Notes: a model not told the origin generated them from the letters alone. Shown: positions 1-9,004, numbered from the stretch's first letter. The stretch is DNA of 64,000 nt from Abiotrophia defectiva ATCC 49176 (GCF_000160075.2 NZ_KI535340.1:531761-595760), one strand, 5' to 3'. Translations and numbers: made by a program.

Positions 1-72
1 AAATTCTACGGCTTCCGCAGCTTGGCGGAGGGTAGGATGTCCTTCTTCAATAATATCTTGCATTGTAATCAA
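1..72 (-). CDS. def: Peptide deformylase, N-terminal fragment (runs off window edge)
   Basis: Only the first 24 codons are inside the window. The translation begins MITMQDIIEEGHPTLRQ, which matches the N-terminus typical of type 2 peptide deformylases (MITM-DII-EGHPTLR). These metalloenzymes remove the formyl group from nascent proteins. The likely start is TTG at 72, because it restores the conserved MITM and overlaps the hflX stop as TTGA; a GAGGAGGAG ribosome-binding site lies 5-8 nt upstream. The alternative ATG at 63 would drop three conserved residues. It is the last visible gene of the folD-to-hflX operon. The metal-binding motifs are outside the window, so the call rests on the N-terminus only. 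Confidence 0.75.
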   Translation of the reverse strand, partial: MITMQDIIEEGHPTLRQAAEAVEF

Positions 73-1322
73 TGCGTCTCCTCCTCTCGGTCTTGCTGGC
101 GACGACGATAACCCTGCAGGTGATAGTCGCCAGTATTCTCATCATAGTCGAATTTAGTTACTAGGAGCTCTTGACGCATGCCAGCCACCTTATAAGCTTC
201 ATGGGCAGGAATGCGTTGGTCAACCCAGTCAGCATCTGCCATTAAGAGCTTCCAGATTTCCTGTTTCAAGCGGTCAATATGGCTGGGTTCATAGGCAGAG
301 ATGGCGATACTTGGAAAGGCCGTTGCTTGGACTGACTGGTCTGGAGCCAAACAATCAATCTTATTATAGACTGTTAGGACTGGCAAGTGCCCATATCCCA
401 ACTCCTTAATGATTCGCAGAACGGTCTGCTCATGTAGCGTCTGAGCCGGATCCGAAGCATCGACGACATGTAGTAACAAGTCCATGCCCCCGATTTCTTC
501 CAAAGTTGACTTAAAAGCATGAATGAGTTCTGTCGGCAACTCTTCAATGAAGCCAACCGTATCCGTCAAGGTAAATCGGTCCTCACCCTTAAGGGGCATA
601 CGCCTAGTTAATGGGTCTAAGGTTGCAAAAAGTTGGTCTTGGACATAGGTCTCTGACTGGGTCAATTGGGTTAGCAAGGTAGACTTGCCGGCGTTGGTAT
701 AACCCACCAAACCGACTTGCCAGTGACCACCCTGAGCTCGCCGCGAACGAGTTCGCTCACGATGGGCGGCAATATCAGCTAACTCCTCCTTAACGTGGTG
801 AATAACGCTTCGAATATGGCGGCGATCACTTTCCAACTTGGTTTCACCAGGACCGCGGGTCCCAATCCCACCGCCTTGGCGAGACAAATGCTTACCTTGG
901 CCGTAGAGGCGTGGCAGGAGATAGTTATACTGGGCCAGAGCCACCTGGAGTTTCCCCTCGCGACTTCGTGCCCGCATGGCAAAGATATCCAAGATTAGCT
1001 GAACTCGGTCAATGACTTGAACCTTGAGGCTAGCCTCCAGTTGGCGGTTCATACTAGGTGTCAGGGCATTAAGACTAATGACTAGATCAATCTCACGGGC
1101 TTCTACTAGGGCGGCAATCTCTTCTAGTTTCCCGCTCCCGACAGCCGTCCGGCCATCTAACTTAGGCAACTTCTGGGTGACTACCTCAATGACCTGGCCA
1201 CCTGCTGTCTCTGTTAAGGAGGTCATTTCATCTAAAATCACTTGGAATTGCTCCGGACTATACTGATCTGTCTGAACGGCCATGACTAGGACCCGTTCAG
1301 GCCCAACTTGTAAGTCTATCAT
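69..1322 (-). CDS. hflX: Ribosome-associated GTPase HflX
   Basis: 417 residues, full length for HflX, a GTPase that binds the 50S subunit and splits or rescues stalled ribosomes. Visible motifs are the HflX-specific glycine-rich segment GGGIGTRGPGETKLE (about 150-164), G1 GYTNAGKST (207-215), G3 DTVGF (254-258) and G4 NKID (320-323). The ATG overlaps the miaA stop (ATGA) and follows a strong AAAGGAGGG site, indicating translational coupling. The hfq gene that sits beside miaA and hflX in proteobacteria is absent, as usual for Lactobacillales. Confidence 0.96.
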   Translation of the reverse strand: MIDLQVGPERVLVMAVQTDQYSPEQFQVILDEMTSLTETAGGQVIEVVTQKLPKLDGRTAVGSGKLEEIAALVEAREIDLVISLNALTPSMNRQLEASLKVQVIDRVQLILDIFAMRARSREGKLQVALAQYNYLLPRLYGQGKHLSRQGGGIGTRGPGETKLESDRRHIRSVIHHVKEELADIAAHRERTRSRRAQGGHWQVGLVGYTNAGKSTLLTQLTQSETYVQDQLFATLDPLTRRMPLKGEDRFTLTDTVGFIEELPTELIHAFKSTLEEIGGMDLLLHVVDASDPAQTLHEQTVLRIIKELGYGHLPVLTVYNKIDCLAPDQSVQATAFPSIAISAYEPSHIDRLKQEIWKLLMADADWVDQRIPAHEAYKVAGMRQELLVTKFDYDENTGDYHLQGYRRRQQDREEETH

Positions 1323-2290
1323 AGGGTCCCTCCTTTCTCTGCTTGCTTATCTAATAAATCTTGAACTAGGCTAGTCGCCTGAGCCAAAGCCGTCTCATAA
1401 TCACTAGCATCCAGCCAGTGAGTGCCCTGGATACGATTGCGGAACCAGGTTAGTTGACGCTTGGCATAGCGCCTAGAATTTTGCTGAATAGCGGCAATAA
1501 CTGCCTCACGATCGGTTATGTCTCCTGCGAGATATGGCCACCATTCCTTGTAGCCAATACCTTGTACGCTTGGCAACAACTGGCCCTGCGCTACTTGATA
1601 GAGATGACGAACTTCTGCTTCCAGCCCCTGCGCCACCATGGCTTGAACTCGAGCGTTAATTCGCTCATAGAGTTGGTCACGGGGACGGTCTAAGGCTAGA
1701 ATACAGGTCTCATAACGTGCTTGAGCAGCCTCATGCTGACTCTGGTCGGAAAATTTTTGTCCCGTCACCTGCATAACTTCTAGGGCTCGCAAGAGGCGAC
1801 GATGATTTTGAATTGGAATCTTAGACGCTGCGACTGGGTCTTGTAGTGACAATTCGGCATAGAGGACCTCTACCCCTTCTGCCTCTAAACGTTGTTCGAG
1901 GGCTTGGCGGATGAGCGGGTCATGGCTAGCCTTGCCACCGAACTCTAAATCATAAAGTAGACCTTCTAGATAAAGGCCTGAGCCACCAACCAAAACTGGC
2001 AGGACACCACGAGCGTGGCAATCCCTAATCAAGTTCTGGGCTAAAGCTTGAAACTGGCTGGCATCATAATCCTGATCAACATCCAGAAAGTCCAAGGCAT
2101 GATGGGGCACACCCTGCATCTCTTCTAGCGTCACCTTACCCGTTCCAATATCCAAACCGCGATAAAATTGTAGGCGATCGCCATTAATGATCTCGCCCCC
2201 AAAGCGCTTGGCTAGGTCAATACTGAGTTGGGTTTTGCCCACAGCAGTGGGCCCTCCAATGACGATTAAGGGAGCCGCTAATCTAGTCAT
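1319..2290 (-). CDS. miaA: tRNA dimethylallyltransferase MiaA
   Basis: Transfers a dimethylallyl group to N6 of A37 in tRNAs reading UNN codons. The P-loop GPTAVGKT is at residues 13-20 of the chosen form, followed by the substrate-binding GDRLQFYRGLDIGTGK segment. The open frame extends to 2320, but ATG 2290 is preferred: it gives the normal N-terminus MTRLAAPLIVIGGPTA and is preceded by AAGGAGAGG at good spacing. This start overlaps the end of the upstream glpQ-like gene by 8 nt. Its dimethylallyl donor is made by the isoprenoid pathway that ispA in the same operon belongs to. About 323 residues. Confidence 0.95.
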   Translation of the reverse strand: MTRLAAPLIVIGGPTAVGKTQLSIDLAKRFGGEIINGDRLQFYRGLDIGTGKVTLEEMQGVPHHALDFLDVDQDYDASQFQALAQNLIRDCHARGVLPVLVGGSGLYLEGLLYDLEFGGKASHDPLIRQALEQRLEAEGVEVLYAELSLQDPVAASKIPIQNHRRLLRALEVMQVTGQKFSDQSQHEAAQARYETCILALDRPRDQLYERINARVQAMVAQGLEAEVRHLYQVAQGQLLPSVQGIGYKEWWPYLAGDITDREAVIAAIQQNSRRYAKRQLTWFRNRIQGTHWLDASDYETALAQATSLVQDLLDKQAEKGGTL

Positions 2291-3035
2291 GGCAAGCCTC
2301 TCCTTGGTTTCGTACCACAAGCGCAGCAGCTGGCGTGTCGGTCATAATGGCTTCTAAGTGGCCATCCTGGGCCAAACTAGCATAGTAAGCCCAATCAGCC
2401 GGATCATTGACTGTCCAGAGACGGATAGGCCACTGCTTGAAATTCGCTCGTAAATCCTCATCTTGGTAGAGTTGTCGATCCAAGTGTATGGCTGTCGGCT
2501 CTAGGCCCGGCAAATGCGACAGATAAGGCAAGAGGGTTTCTTCTACCAAGGCAGCAATCTTTGCCCCAGGAGCTAGCGTCTTAAGGCGTTTGAGCGTGTA
2601 CCAATTAAAACTAGAATAAACAACGTCAAAATCTGGAGCTAGTTCCTCCACGGTGGCTAAAACAGCTGCTTCGATGCCAGGATAATCCTTTTGGTCAGTT
2701 TTAAGTTCTAGATTCAGCGTCCCCTTAAAATCTAAGTCTCGCAATAAGTTCAATAATTCTGGTAGACTGGGCACTCGGTCTGGAGTCACACGACCATCGG
2801 GAAAGCGCAGACGTGCGGCTTGAATCTGGGCCAGACTTAAATCGCTAACCTCACCTTGGCTATCTGTCGTCCGGTCTAATTGCTCATCATGGATTACAAC
2901 GAGGGCACCGTCTGCCGTCAAGTGCAAGTCGCATTCAATACCATCCACACCCGCTGTCACGGCATTTTGGAAGGCGGTTAAGCTGTTTTCGACAGCCTGA
3001 GCTTGATTGCCACGATGGGCATAAATCTTCAACAT
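2283..3035 (-). CDS. glpQ: Glycerophosphodiester phosphodiesterase
   Basis: 250 residues, one GDPD TIM-barrel domain with no signal peptide, so cytoplasmic. It hydrolyses glycerophosphodiesters to glycerol-3-phosphate and an alcohol. The catalytic set is visible: AHRG (His7-Arg8), ENSLTAF, GIECDLHLTADG (Glu34, Asp36) and the second histidine in VVIHD (His49). AGGAGG precedes the ATG, which lies 3 nt after the recN stop. The family is certain; the substrate is not, and ugpQ would be an equally valid name. It is not usually part of the recN operon, so this may be a lineage-specific insertion. Confidence 0.9.
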   Translation of the reverse strand: MLKIYAHRGNQAQAVENSLTAFQNAVTAGVDGIECDLHLTADGALVVIHDEQLDRTTDSQGEVSDLSLAQIQAARLRFPDGRVTPDRVPSLPELLNLLRDLDFKGTLNLELKTDQKDYPGIEAAVLATVEELAPDFDVVYSSFNWYTLKRLKTLAPGAKIAALVEETLLPYLSHLPGLEPTAIHLDRQLYQDEDLRANFKQWPIRLWTVNDPADWAYYASLAQDGHLEAIMTDTPAAALVVRNQGEACHD

Positions 3036-3038
3036 GGC

Positions 3039-4781
3039 TTAGTCCTCCTCGCCTAGTTTGGCACGATGGGTCTGCAACTGACGACGTAAATCTTGGGCCA
3101 TTTGCAGGGAAGCTGGCGTTAAGACCTTACCAGACATCATGCTGGCGATGGCTTCTATACGACCTTCCTCATTCAATGCCTGCACGCGGGTACGCGTACG
3201 CTCATTCTCAACAACTTTTTCAATGTAAAGATGTTGGTCGGCACTTGCAGCTACTTGAGCCAAATGGGTAATACAGAGCAGCTGATGATGCTGGGCAATA
3301 CCTTGCATTTTCTCCGCGATAGCTTGAGCAACGCGGCCTGATACCCCTGTATCAATCTCGTCAAAGACTAAGGTCATATCCGTCATACCTTGGCTGAAGA
3401 CCCGTTTGAGGGCCAACATAAAGCGCGATAATTCCCCACCTGAAGCAATCTTAACCAGGGGCTTCATGGCTTCACCAAGGTTGGTAGTCGCATAAAATTC
3501 TACCTGGCTTAAACCTTCGGCACTTAAGCGCTGTGCATCTGGGAGCAGACTAGCTAGGCTGGCATCACTACCCAGGCTCGTAAAGTCAACCTGGAATCGC
3601 GCATTAGCCATATACAAGTCGGCCAATTCTGCTTCAATCGCTGCCACTAAGTCCTGAGCTTCCCGGCGTCGACCTTGATCTAGGGCCTGACCAGCCGCTA
3701 GACAGTCATGATAAGCGACCGTCAAGTCCTTAACTAGGCGCTCTGTATACTGTTCCTGGTGTGTGAGCTGGTAAATTTCTTCGCTAATGGCATCATAATA
3801 GGCCAATAGCTGAGCTTCATCCATGCCATATTTACGGGTCAGTTGGCCCAATTGGCTGAGACGCGCTTCAAGCTCATCAATAGCTTGATCATTATCAACT
3901 ACCTGGTTGCTGACCGCTAGTTGGTGGGCCACTTCTTCTAGTTGATAGTAGAGATCTTGCAATTGAGCCGCCAAGGCCGGATAGCTAGAGTCATAGCTAG
4001 CTACTTCCTCTAAGGCTGCTTGGGCTTGGCTCAGTTGCGTCAAGGCGCTGGTGTCCGCTTCCGATAACAAATAATTAACCGTGGCTAGGGCTTGGCCAAT
4101 CTTCTGGCTATTTTGCAGACGCCGACTTTCTTGTTCTAGCTGGGCCATTTCCCCAGCGACTAAGTTGGCGGCTTCTAATTCTTGCAACTGAAATTCTAAG
4201 AAGCTTAAGCGTTGGCGTTTATCAGTCCCCTCCTGCTGACTAGCCAGCCAGTCCTTACGTAGCTGGTCATATCGTTCGAAAGCAATTTGATAAGTTTGTT
4301 TGAGTTGGTTTAGGCGGTCGCCCGCAAATTGGTCCAACTGACTGAGGTGGAATTGCTTATTAAGCAAAGCCTGATGCTCATTCTGGCCATGAATATCGAC
4401 TAGGTAATAGCCAATCTGCTTAAGCAAAGACACGTTGGCCAACTGACCATTAACCCGAACGGTATTCTTGCCTTGTCGGTTAAGCTCACGACGTATGATC
4501 AGGTCTTCCTGGTCCTCAAGCTCCAAACCAAAATCTGCCAATTGTGCTAACAGTGGTGCAGGAGCTGGCGACATAGAAAAGAGACCCTCCACTACCAATT
4601 TATCGGCACCTTGACGGATTAAATCGTTGGTCCCACGACTGCCCATAAGCAAGCTGAGAGCATCAATAATAATCGATTTCCCGGCCCCAGTCTCCCCTGC
4701 TAGAACGGTCATCCCCATCTCTAAATCCAGGGTCACATGGTCGATAATGGCAAAATTTTCAATGTTGAGACTCCGTAACAT
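3039..4781 (-). CDS. recN: DNA repair ATPase RecN
   Basis: 580 residues, close to the usual length. An SMC-like ATPase that acts early at DNA double-strand breaks. The N-terminal ABC head has Walker A GETGAGKS (29-36). The centre (about 160-390) is a long, Gln/Leu/Glu-rich coiled coil. The C-terminal head has the signature SGGELSRFMLALK and Walker B TLVFDEIDTGVSG. AAAGGAGGTCC precedes the ATG. In many Bacilli argR sits directly upstream of recN; here only 30 nt separate it from tlyA and argR is missing. Confidence 0.97.
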   Translation of the reverse strand: MLRSLNIENFAIIDHVTLDLEMGMTVLAGETGAGKSIIIDALSLLMGSRGTNDLIRQGADKLVVEGLFSMSPAPAPLLAQLADFGLELEDQEDLIIRRELNRQGKNTVRVNGQLANVSLLKQIGYYLVDIHGQNEHQALLNKQFHLSQLDQFAGDRLNQLKQTYQIAFERYDQLRKDWLASQQEGTDKRQRLSFLEFQLQELEAANLVAGEMAQLEQESRRLQNSQKIGQALATVNYLLSEADTSALTQLSQAQAALEEVASYDSSYPALAAQLQDLYYQLEEVAHQLAVSNQVVDNDQAIDELEARLSQLGQLTRKYGMDEAQLLAYYDAISEEIYQLTHQEQYTERLVKDLTVAYHDCLAAGQALDQGRRREAQDLVAAIEAELADLYMANARFQVDFTSLGSDASLASLLPDAQRLSAEGLSQVEFYATTNLGEAMKPLVKIASGGELSRFMLALKRVFSQGMTDMTLVFDEIDTGVSGRVAQAIAEKMQGIAQHHQLLCITHLAQVAASADQHLYIEKVVENERTRTRVQALNEEGRIEAIASMMSGKVLTPASLQMAQDLRRQLQTHRAKLGEED

Positions 4782-4811
4782 AATCGGACCTCCTTTCTTG
4801 TCTAATCTCTT

Positions 4812-5627
4812 TTATTCAAAGGTTGTATGTGCGGCTTCCACCACACCGGCTAAATCCACCTGCTTCCAAGAGTCATTGGCTAGGTCTTGGTCGTTAGTCA
4901 GATAGGCCAAAAATTCGATATTGCCTTCGCCACCGGTAATAGGCGAGAAGGTCAAATCACGTAGACGATAGCCTAAGCCACAGGCATAAGACAGGATTTC
5001 CTTGAGGACATCTAAGTGTACCGCTGGATCCTTCACGATTCCTTTCTTACCCACGCGCTCCTTACCGGCCTCAAATTGCGGCTTAATTAGCATGAGGACA
5101 GTGCCTCCTGGCGCTAAAATGGGCACCAGAGGTGGCAGAATTAAACGTAGGGAGATAAAGGAGACGTCGATAGAAGCCACACTTGGTTGTCCTTCTTGGA
5201 ATTGGTCAGGTTGAGCATAGCGGAAGTTCTCCCGCTCCATGACAATGACTCGTGGATCCTGGCGCAAGGAGTAGGCTAGTTGGTTGTAGCCAACATCTAA
5301 GGCATAGGACTTGGCTGCACCAAATTGGAGAGCCGCGTCCGTGAAGCCACCTGTCGAAGCTCCAATATCTAGGAGGATTTGGTCAGTCATATCAATGTCA
5401 AAGACCTTAATGGCTTTTTCTAACTTAAGACCACCACGACTGACATAAGGTAGCGTCTTGCCCTTAATGTGGAATACTTTGGAGGCATCCACTTTTTCAC
5501 CGGGCTTGTCATAACGTTGGTTCTGGCTGTCATAGATTTGCCCTGCCATAATCAAGCGACGTGCTTGTTCGCGCGATTCGGTCAGGCCACTCTGAACAAC
5601 CAGTTTATCAATGCGTTCCTTTTTCAT
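4812..5627 (-). CDS. tlyA: TlyA-family rRNA (cytidine-2'-O)-methyltransferase
   Basis: 271 residues with an N-terminal S4 RNA-binding domain (about 3-65) and an FtsJ-like Rossmann methyltransferase domain. The SAM-binding motif LLDIGASTGGF is at 85-95, followed by ALDVGYNQLAY and the conserved block LMLIKPQFEAGKERVGKKGIV. The family is called TlyA or YqxC; mycobacterial TlyA methylates 16S and 23S rRNA and some members have been reported as hemolysins. Function here is inferred from the family. Start is supported by AAGGAG 5 nt upstream. It lies 11 nt after ispA in the same operon. Confidence 0.92.
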   Translation of the reverse strand: MKKERIDKLVVQSGLTESREQARRLIMAGQIYDSQNQRYDKPGEKVDASKVFHIKGKTLPYVSRGGLKLEKAIKVFDIDMTDQILLDIGASTGGFTDAALQFGAAKSYALDVGYNQLAYSLRQDPRVIVMERENFRYAQPDQFQEGQPSVASIDVSFISLRLILPPLVPILAPGGTVLMLIKPQFEAGKERVGKKGIVKDPAVHLDVLKEILSYACGLGYRLRDLTFSPITGGEGNIEFLAYLTNDQDLANDSWKQVDLAGVVEAAHTTFE

Positions 5628-5638
5628 AGCTGCTCCTT

Positions 5639-6532
5639 TTACTTAGCAGAGGGTAGGGTTAAATAATCCAAGATTCCTCCCAGAATCTGATAAGGGCGGC
5701 CGCTCTCTTTAGCTAAATTCTCTAAAATTTGGCTAGCTGCGCTAACCTCTACTGCCAAGGCATCCTTGGCTCCTTGGAGGCCCAAAAGACTTGGATAGGT
5801 AGATTTGGTTAGGGCTTGATCCGCCTGAGTGACTTTACCTGTCACTTCTTGACTTCCTAAAACATCCATTAAGTCATTGTGAATCTGATAGGCTAAGCCA
5901 AAGTGACGCCCAAACTGACGCAGGGCTTGGCAAGTGCTCGCATCCGCCCCACCGATAATAGCCCCTGCCTCTAAAGCAAAACGGAATAGGGCACCTGTCT
6001 TCTGGTCATGAATCTGCTTCAAGCCTTGGTAGTCAACAGGTGTCTGTTCAGCTTCAATATCCCCTACTTGGCCCGCTACCATACCCCAAGAACCCGATGC
6101 TTGACTGAGTTGATCAATCAGGGCTAGCTTGGTCCGGTCATCCAAGAGGTCATCTGAAACCAGAAATTGGAAGGCATCTGTTAAGAGGGCATCCCCAGCC
6201 AAAATAGCCAGACCCTCGCCAAAGCGCTTATGGTTGGTGGCTTGCCCTCGACGTAGGTCATCGTTATCCATGGCCGGTAAATCGTCGTGAATCAGGGAAT
6301 AAGTGTGAATATACTCCAAGGCAATGGCTGTCTTAAGGCCACATTTGACTAGGTCTTCTGATTGAATAGCCAAAACCGCCAAGAGCATGACTGGACGCAG
6401 GCGCTTGCCCCCATTTTTGAGGGAGTAGCGCATGGCTTCAATCAGACGCGGAGGTGTTAAGTGATAACGTGTCTGTTGGTCCAGGCTCCGTTCGAAAAGC
6501 TGACGCAGGGTATCGAGTTCTAAGAAGTTCAT
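5639..6532 (-). CDS. ispA: Short-chain polyprenyl (farnesyl/geranyl) diphosphate synthase
   Basis: 297 residues, all-alpha prenyl-transferase fold. It condenses isopentenyl diphosphate with allylic diphosphates to make farnesyl diphosphate, the precursor of undecaprenyl carriers. GGKRLRP is at 41-47 and the first aspartate-rich motif, DDLPAMD, at 83-89. The second aspartate-rich motif, normally DDxxD after YQI/FQI, reads YQIHNDLMD: the first Asp is Asn219. The codon AAT is clear in the DNA. The gene starts with ATGA overlap with xseB. Gene order xseA-xseB-ispA is the standard one, so identity is firm despite the odd residue. Confidence 0.93.
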   Translation of the reverse strand: MNFLELDTLRQLFERSLDQQTRYHLTPPRLIEAMRYSLKNGGKRLRPVMLLAVLAIQSEDLVKCGLKTAIALEYIHTYSLIHDDLPAMDNDDLRRGQATNHKRFGEGLAILAGDALLTDAFQFLVSDDLLDDRTKLALIDQLSQASGSWGMVAGQVGDIEAEQTPVDYQGLKQIHDQKTGALFRFALEAGAIIGGADASTCQALRQFGRHFGLAYQIHNDLMDVLGSQEVTGKVTQADQALTKSTYPSLLGLQGAKDALAVEVSAASQILENLAKESGRPYQILGGILDYLTLPSAK

Positions 6533-6762
6533 TGGACATCCTCATCTAGGACAAAATCGCCCTCTTCTGCCATCATGTTGGCGACTGTTTCTTGAGCATC
6601 ATGGAGGGTCTTTTGGCAGTATTGGGTTAATTCTACCCCTTGCTTAAAGGCATCCAGAGCTTGGGTTAGAGGCAATTCGCCTCGTTCAAGTTGTTGTACA
6701 ATGGTATCTAATTCAGCTAGAGCTGCTTCGAAACTCGCAGGCTTTTTCTTTTTTGTTGCCAT
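6529..6762 (-). CDS. xseB: Exodeoxyribonuclease VII small subunit
   Basis: 77 residues, the normal size. XseB binds XseA to form the ssDNA-specific exonuclease VII, which trims strands in mismatch repair and recombination. The motif SFEAALAELDTIVQQLERG is characteristic. The frame is open upstream to 6816, but ATG 6762 (MATKKKKPAS) is preferred because AAAGGAA lies 7 nt upstream and the upstream part is inside xseA. The chosen start overlaps the 3' end of xseA by 50 nt in a different frame. Confidence 0.93.
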   Translation of the reverse strand: MATKKKKPASFEAALAELDTIVQQLERGELPLTQALDAFKQGVELTQYCQKTLHDAQETVANMMAEEGDFVLDEDVQ

Positions 6763-8116
6763 GGTTTTTTCCTTTCTGAGCGCTAATGGTTTGAACTTGA
6801 GCGGTGGCTTGGCCATCTTGTAAGGTTAAATCGATGACCTGACCAACTTGAAGTTGCTGGACTGATTTTACCGCTTCTTGCTTGTCTTCGATAATGGCAT
6901 AACCCCGCGCCAGAATCTTGAGCGGGCTATAGGCCTCTAGGAGCTGGCTATAACGAGCCAACTCTCCTTGATAATGTTGACTGGTCTGAGCCATAGCTCG
7001 TTGCAACTGATGACGTAGGCGGGCTAGCCGCTCTCCTTCCAGATGCAAACGACCGCTTGGCCCCTGGGCTTTAAGACGAGTGGATAGAAGAGCCAGGCCT
7101 TGAGCCTGCCCCTGCAGATAAGACGACTGAGCACGTAACAAACGCTCTTTGATGAGGTCCACTTGCTGCATATAGGCTTGGTAAAGCCGCTCGGGTTCCC
7201 GGAAAATATAGACTTCTTGATAACGGCGGAGCTGGGTTTGCTTATGTTGAATCCGGCTTAGCATAGCTTGAGCCAAACGTGTTCGACTTTCTTCCAACTT
7301 GAGATAGACTTGACTTAATTCCTCAGCTGCCATTTCAGCTGCGGCGGTTGGTGTTGGAGCGCGTAGGTCCCCCACTAAGTCAGCAATGGTAGTATCTGTC
7401 TCGTGGCCGATGGCTGTGATGACCGGCAAGGGACAGGCTAGAATCGCCTGAGCCACGATTTCCTCGTTGAAGGGCCAGAGGTCTTCAATGGCCCCGCCCC
7501 CACGCGCTAGAATCACGGTATCAAAAGCCGCTTGCTTGGCCTTGAGCCGTTCAAAGGCCGCGACAATTTCGCCGCTGGCTTCCTTACCCTGAACGCGGGT
7601 AGGGAAAACTACCACTTGTGCAATAGGATAGCGTCGTTTGAGGGTGGTCACAATATCGCGGATGACGGCCCCACTTGGGCTGGTAATGACTGCAATCCGC
7701 CGCGGAAAACGGCGCGGTTGCTTCTTGGGCAAATCCAAGAGACCGGCTTGTTTGAGCTTAGCCTTGAGTTGTTCTAGGGCCAGATAGAGTGAACCCACAC
7801 CGTCCGGTTGAAGCGACTCAAGCGTTAATTGGTAGGAACCACTGGGTTCATAGATAGAAACCCGCCCCACCGCTAAGACCTTCATACCTTCTTCTAACTT
7901 GAAAGGCAGCTTACTAAAGGCCTGCTTAAACATGGTGACGTTGATTTTAACATTGTCTTCCTTAAGGCTGAAGTACTGATGGCCTGTCCGCAAGCGGAAG
8001 TTAGAAACCTCCCCTACTACATAGACTTTCTGCAGGTAAGGATCCACGTCGAACTTGCGCTTGAGATAGCGGGTCAGGGCCTTGACACTGAGATAGTCCT
8101 TTTGTGTATCGGTCAC
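6713..8116 (-). CDS. xseA: Exodeoxyribonuclease VII large subunit
   Basis: 467 residues. The N-terminal OB-fold domain (about 5-105, with VSNFRLRTGHQYFSLKED) binds ssDNA. The catalytic core carries RIAVITSPSGAVIRDI, ILARGGGAIEDLWPFN, PVITAIGHETDTTIAD and LRAPTPTAAAEMA, followed by a coiled-coil region that recruits XseB. Translation starts with GTG at 8116, 3 nt after the folD stop, behind GCCAGGAGGAGG. The last ~17 residues (KKEKACEFRSSSS end) are encoded by sequence shared with xseB, so the C-terminal tail is unlikely to be conserved. Confidence 0.96.
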   Translation of the reverse strand: MTDTQKDYLSVKALTRYLKRKFDVDPYLQKVYVVGEVSNFRLRTGHQYFSLKEDNVKINVTMFKQAFSKLPFKLEEGMKVLAVGRVSIYEPSGSYQLTLESLQPDGVGSLYLALEQLKAKLKQAGLLDLPKKQPRRFPRRIAVITSPSGAVIRDIVTTLKRRYPIAQVVVFPTRVQGKEASGEIVAAFERLKAKQAAFDTVILARGGGAIEDLWPFNEEIVAQAILACPLPVITAIGHETDTTIADLVGDLRAPTPTAAAEMAAEELSQVYLKLEESRTRLAQAMLSRIQHKQTQLRRYQEVYIFREPERLYQAYMQQVDLIKERLLRAQSSYLQGQAQGLALLSTRLKAQGPSGRLHLEGERLARLRHQLQRAMAQTSQHYQGELARYSQLLEAYSPLKILARGYAIIEDKQEAVKSVQQLQVGQVIDLTLQDGQATAQVQTISAQKGKNHGNKKEKACEFRSSSS

Positions 8117-8119
8117 TGA

Positions 8120-9004
8120 CTAGGCCTCCTCCTGGCTCAAGAAGGTCAAGGGATCTAAGTTTTGTTGTTGGCAGGCACAAGTAAAGGTCTGTTCCATCAA
8201 CATAGCTACCGTCATAGGGCCTACGCCCCCCGGAACTGGCGTGATGTAGCTAACCTTATGGGCTACCGCCTCAAAATCTACATCCCCTACTAGCTTGCCG
8301 GACATAAGTCGGTTAATCCCGACGTCCACTACTACTGCACCTTCCTTGAGATGGTCTGGCCCGATTAAATGCGCTTGGCCAGTCGCTACAATCAAGATAT
8401 CCGCATAACGGGTATAGTGTCCTAAATCCTGGGTCTTGGAATTGCAGACTGTCACAGTTGCCCCGCGGTTAATCAACATGATAGAAATAGGCAAGCCCAC
8501 AATTTGGCTACGGCCTACGACGACCACATTTTGACCTTGTAAAGGAATCTGGGCATTTTCTAGGAGCCGCACAATGCCTTTAGGCGTACAAGGATAGAGG
8601 TCTGTATTGTCTTCAACGACCCGTCCCATGGTCAAGGGATGGAAGCCATCCACATCTTTTTCTGGGTCAATTAAGTGCATAGCTGACAAAGGGTCTAGAT
8701 GATCTGGCAAAGGCAGTTGCAATAAGAGCCCATGGGTTTGAGGATCTTGGTTGTGAACCTTAATGGTCCGCTCCAATTCTTCTTGGCTAATATCTGCTGG
8801 CAAGAGCATCCATTCGAAGGCATAGCCAATTTCCAAGGCACGTTTTTGTTTCTGGCCAACATAGACCTTGCTAGCAGGATCTTCCCCGACTGAAATAACG
8901 GTCAATTTGGGCTGGGTCCCGGTTTGGGAACGGAAGGCCGCTGTCGCCTGGGACAGCCGAGCGAAAATTGATTGAGAGAGGGTTTTCCCATCTAAACGTT
9001 GCAT
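8120..9004 (-). CDS. folD: Bifunctional methylene-THF dehydrogenase / methenyl-THF cyclohydrolase
   Basis: 294 residues. Interconverts 5,10-methylene-THF and 10-formyl-THF using NADP. Visible are the catalytic Tyr/Lys pair in SKVYVGQKQK (Tyr48, Lys52), the folate-site signature LLLQLPLP, KDVDGFHP, the Rossmann segment VVVVGRSQIVGLP and the C-terminal PVPGGVGPMTVAML. ATG 9004 is chosen over GTG 9013 because the only ribosome-binding site, GAAAGG, is 10 nt from the ATG but directly abuts the GTG. First gene of the ten-gene operon ending in def. Confidence 0.95.
   Translation of the reverse strand: MQRLDGKTLSQSIFARLSQATAAFRSQTGTQPKLTVISVGEDPASKVYVGQKQKRALEIGYAFEWMLLPADISQEELERTIKVHNQDPQTHGLLLQLPLPDHLDPLSAMHLIDPEKDVDGFHPLTMGRVVEDNTDLYPCTPKGIVRLLENAQIPLQGQNVVVVGRSQIVGLPISIMLINRGATVTVCNSKTQDLGHYTRYADILIVATGQAHLIGPDHLKEGAVVVDVGINRLMSGKLVGDVDFEAVAHKVSYITPVPGGVGPMTVAMLMEQTFTCACQQQNLDPLTFLSQEEA

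Noticed and set aside
1319-2320. Longer miaA start at 2320
   Set aside because: The extra ten codons lie inside the upstream gene and lack a ribosome-binding site; ATG 2290 has one.
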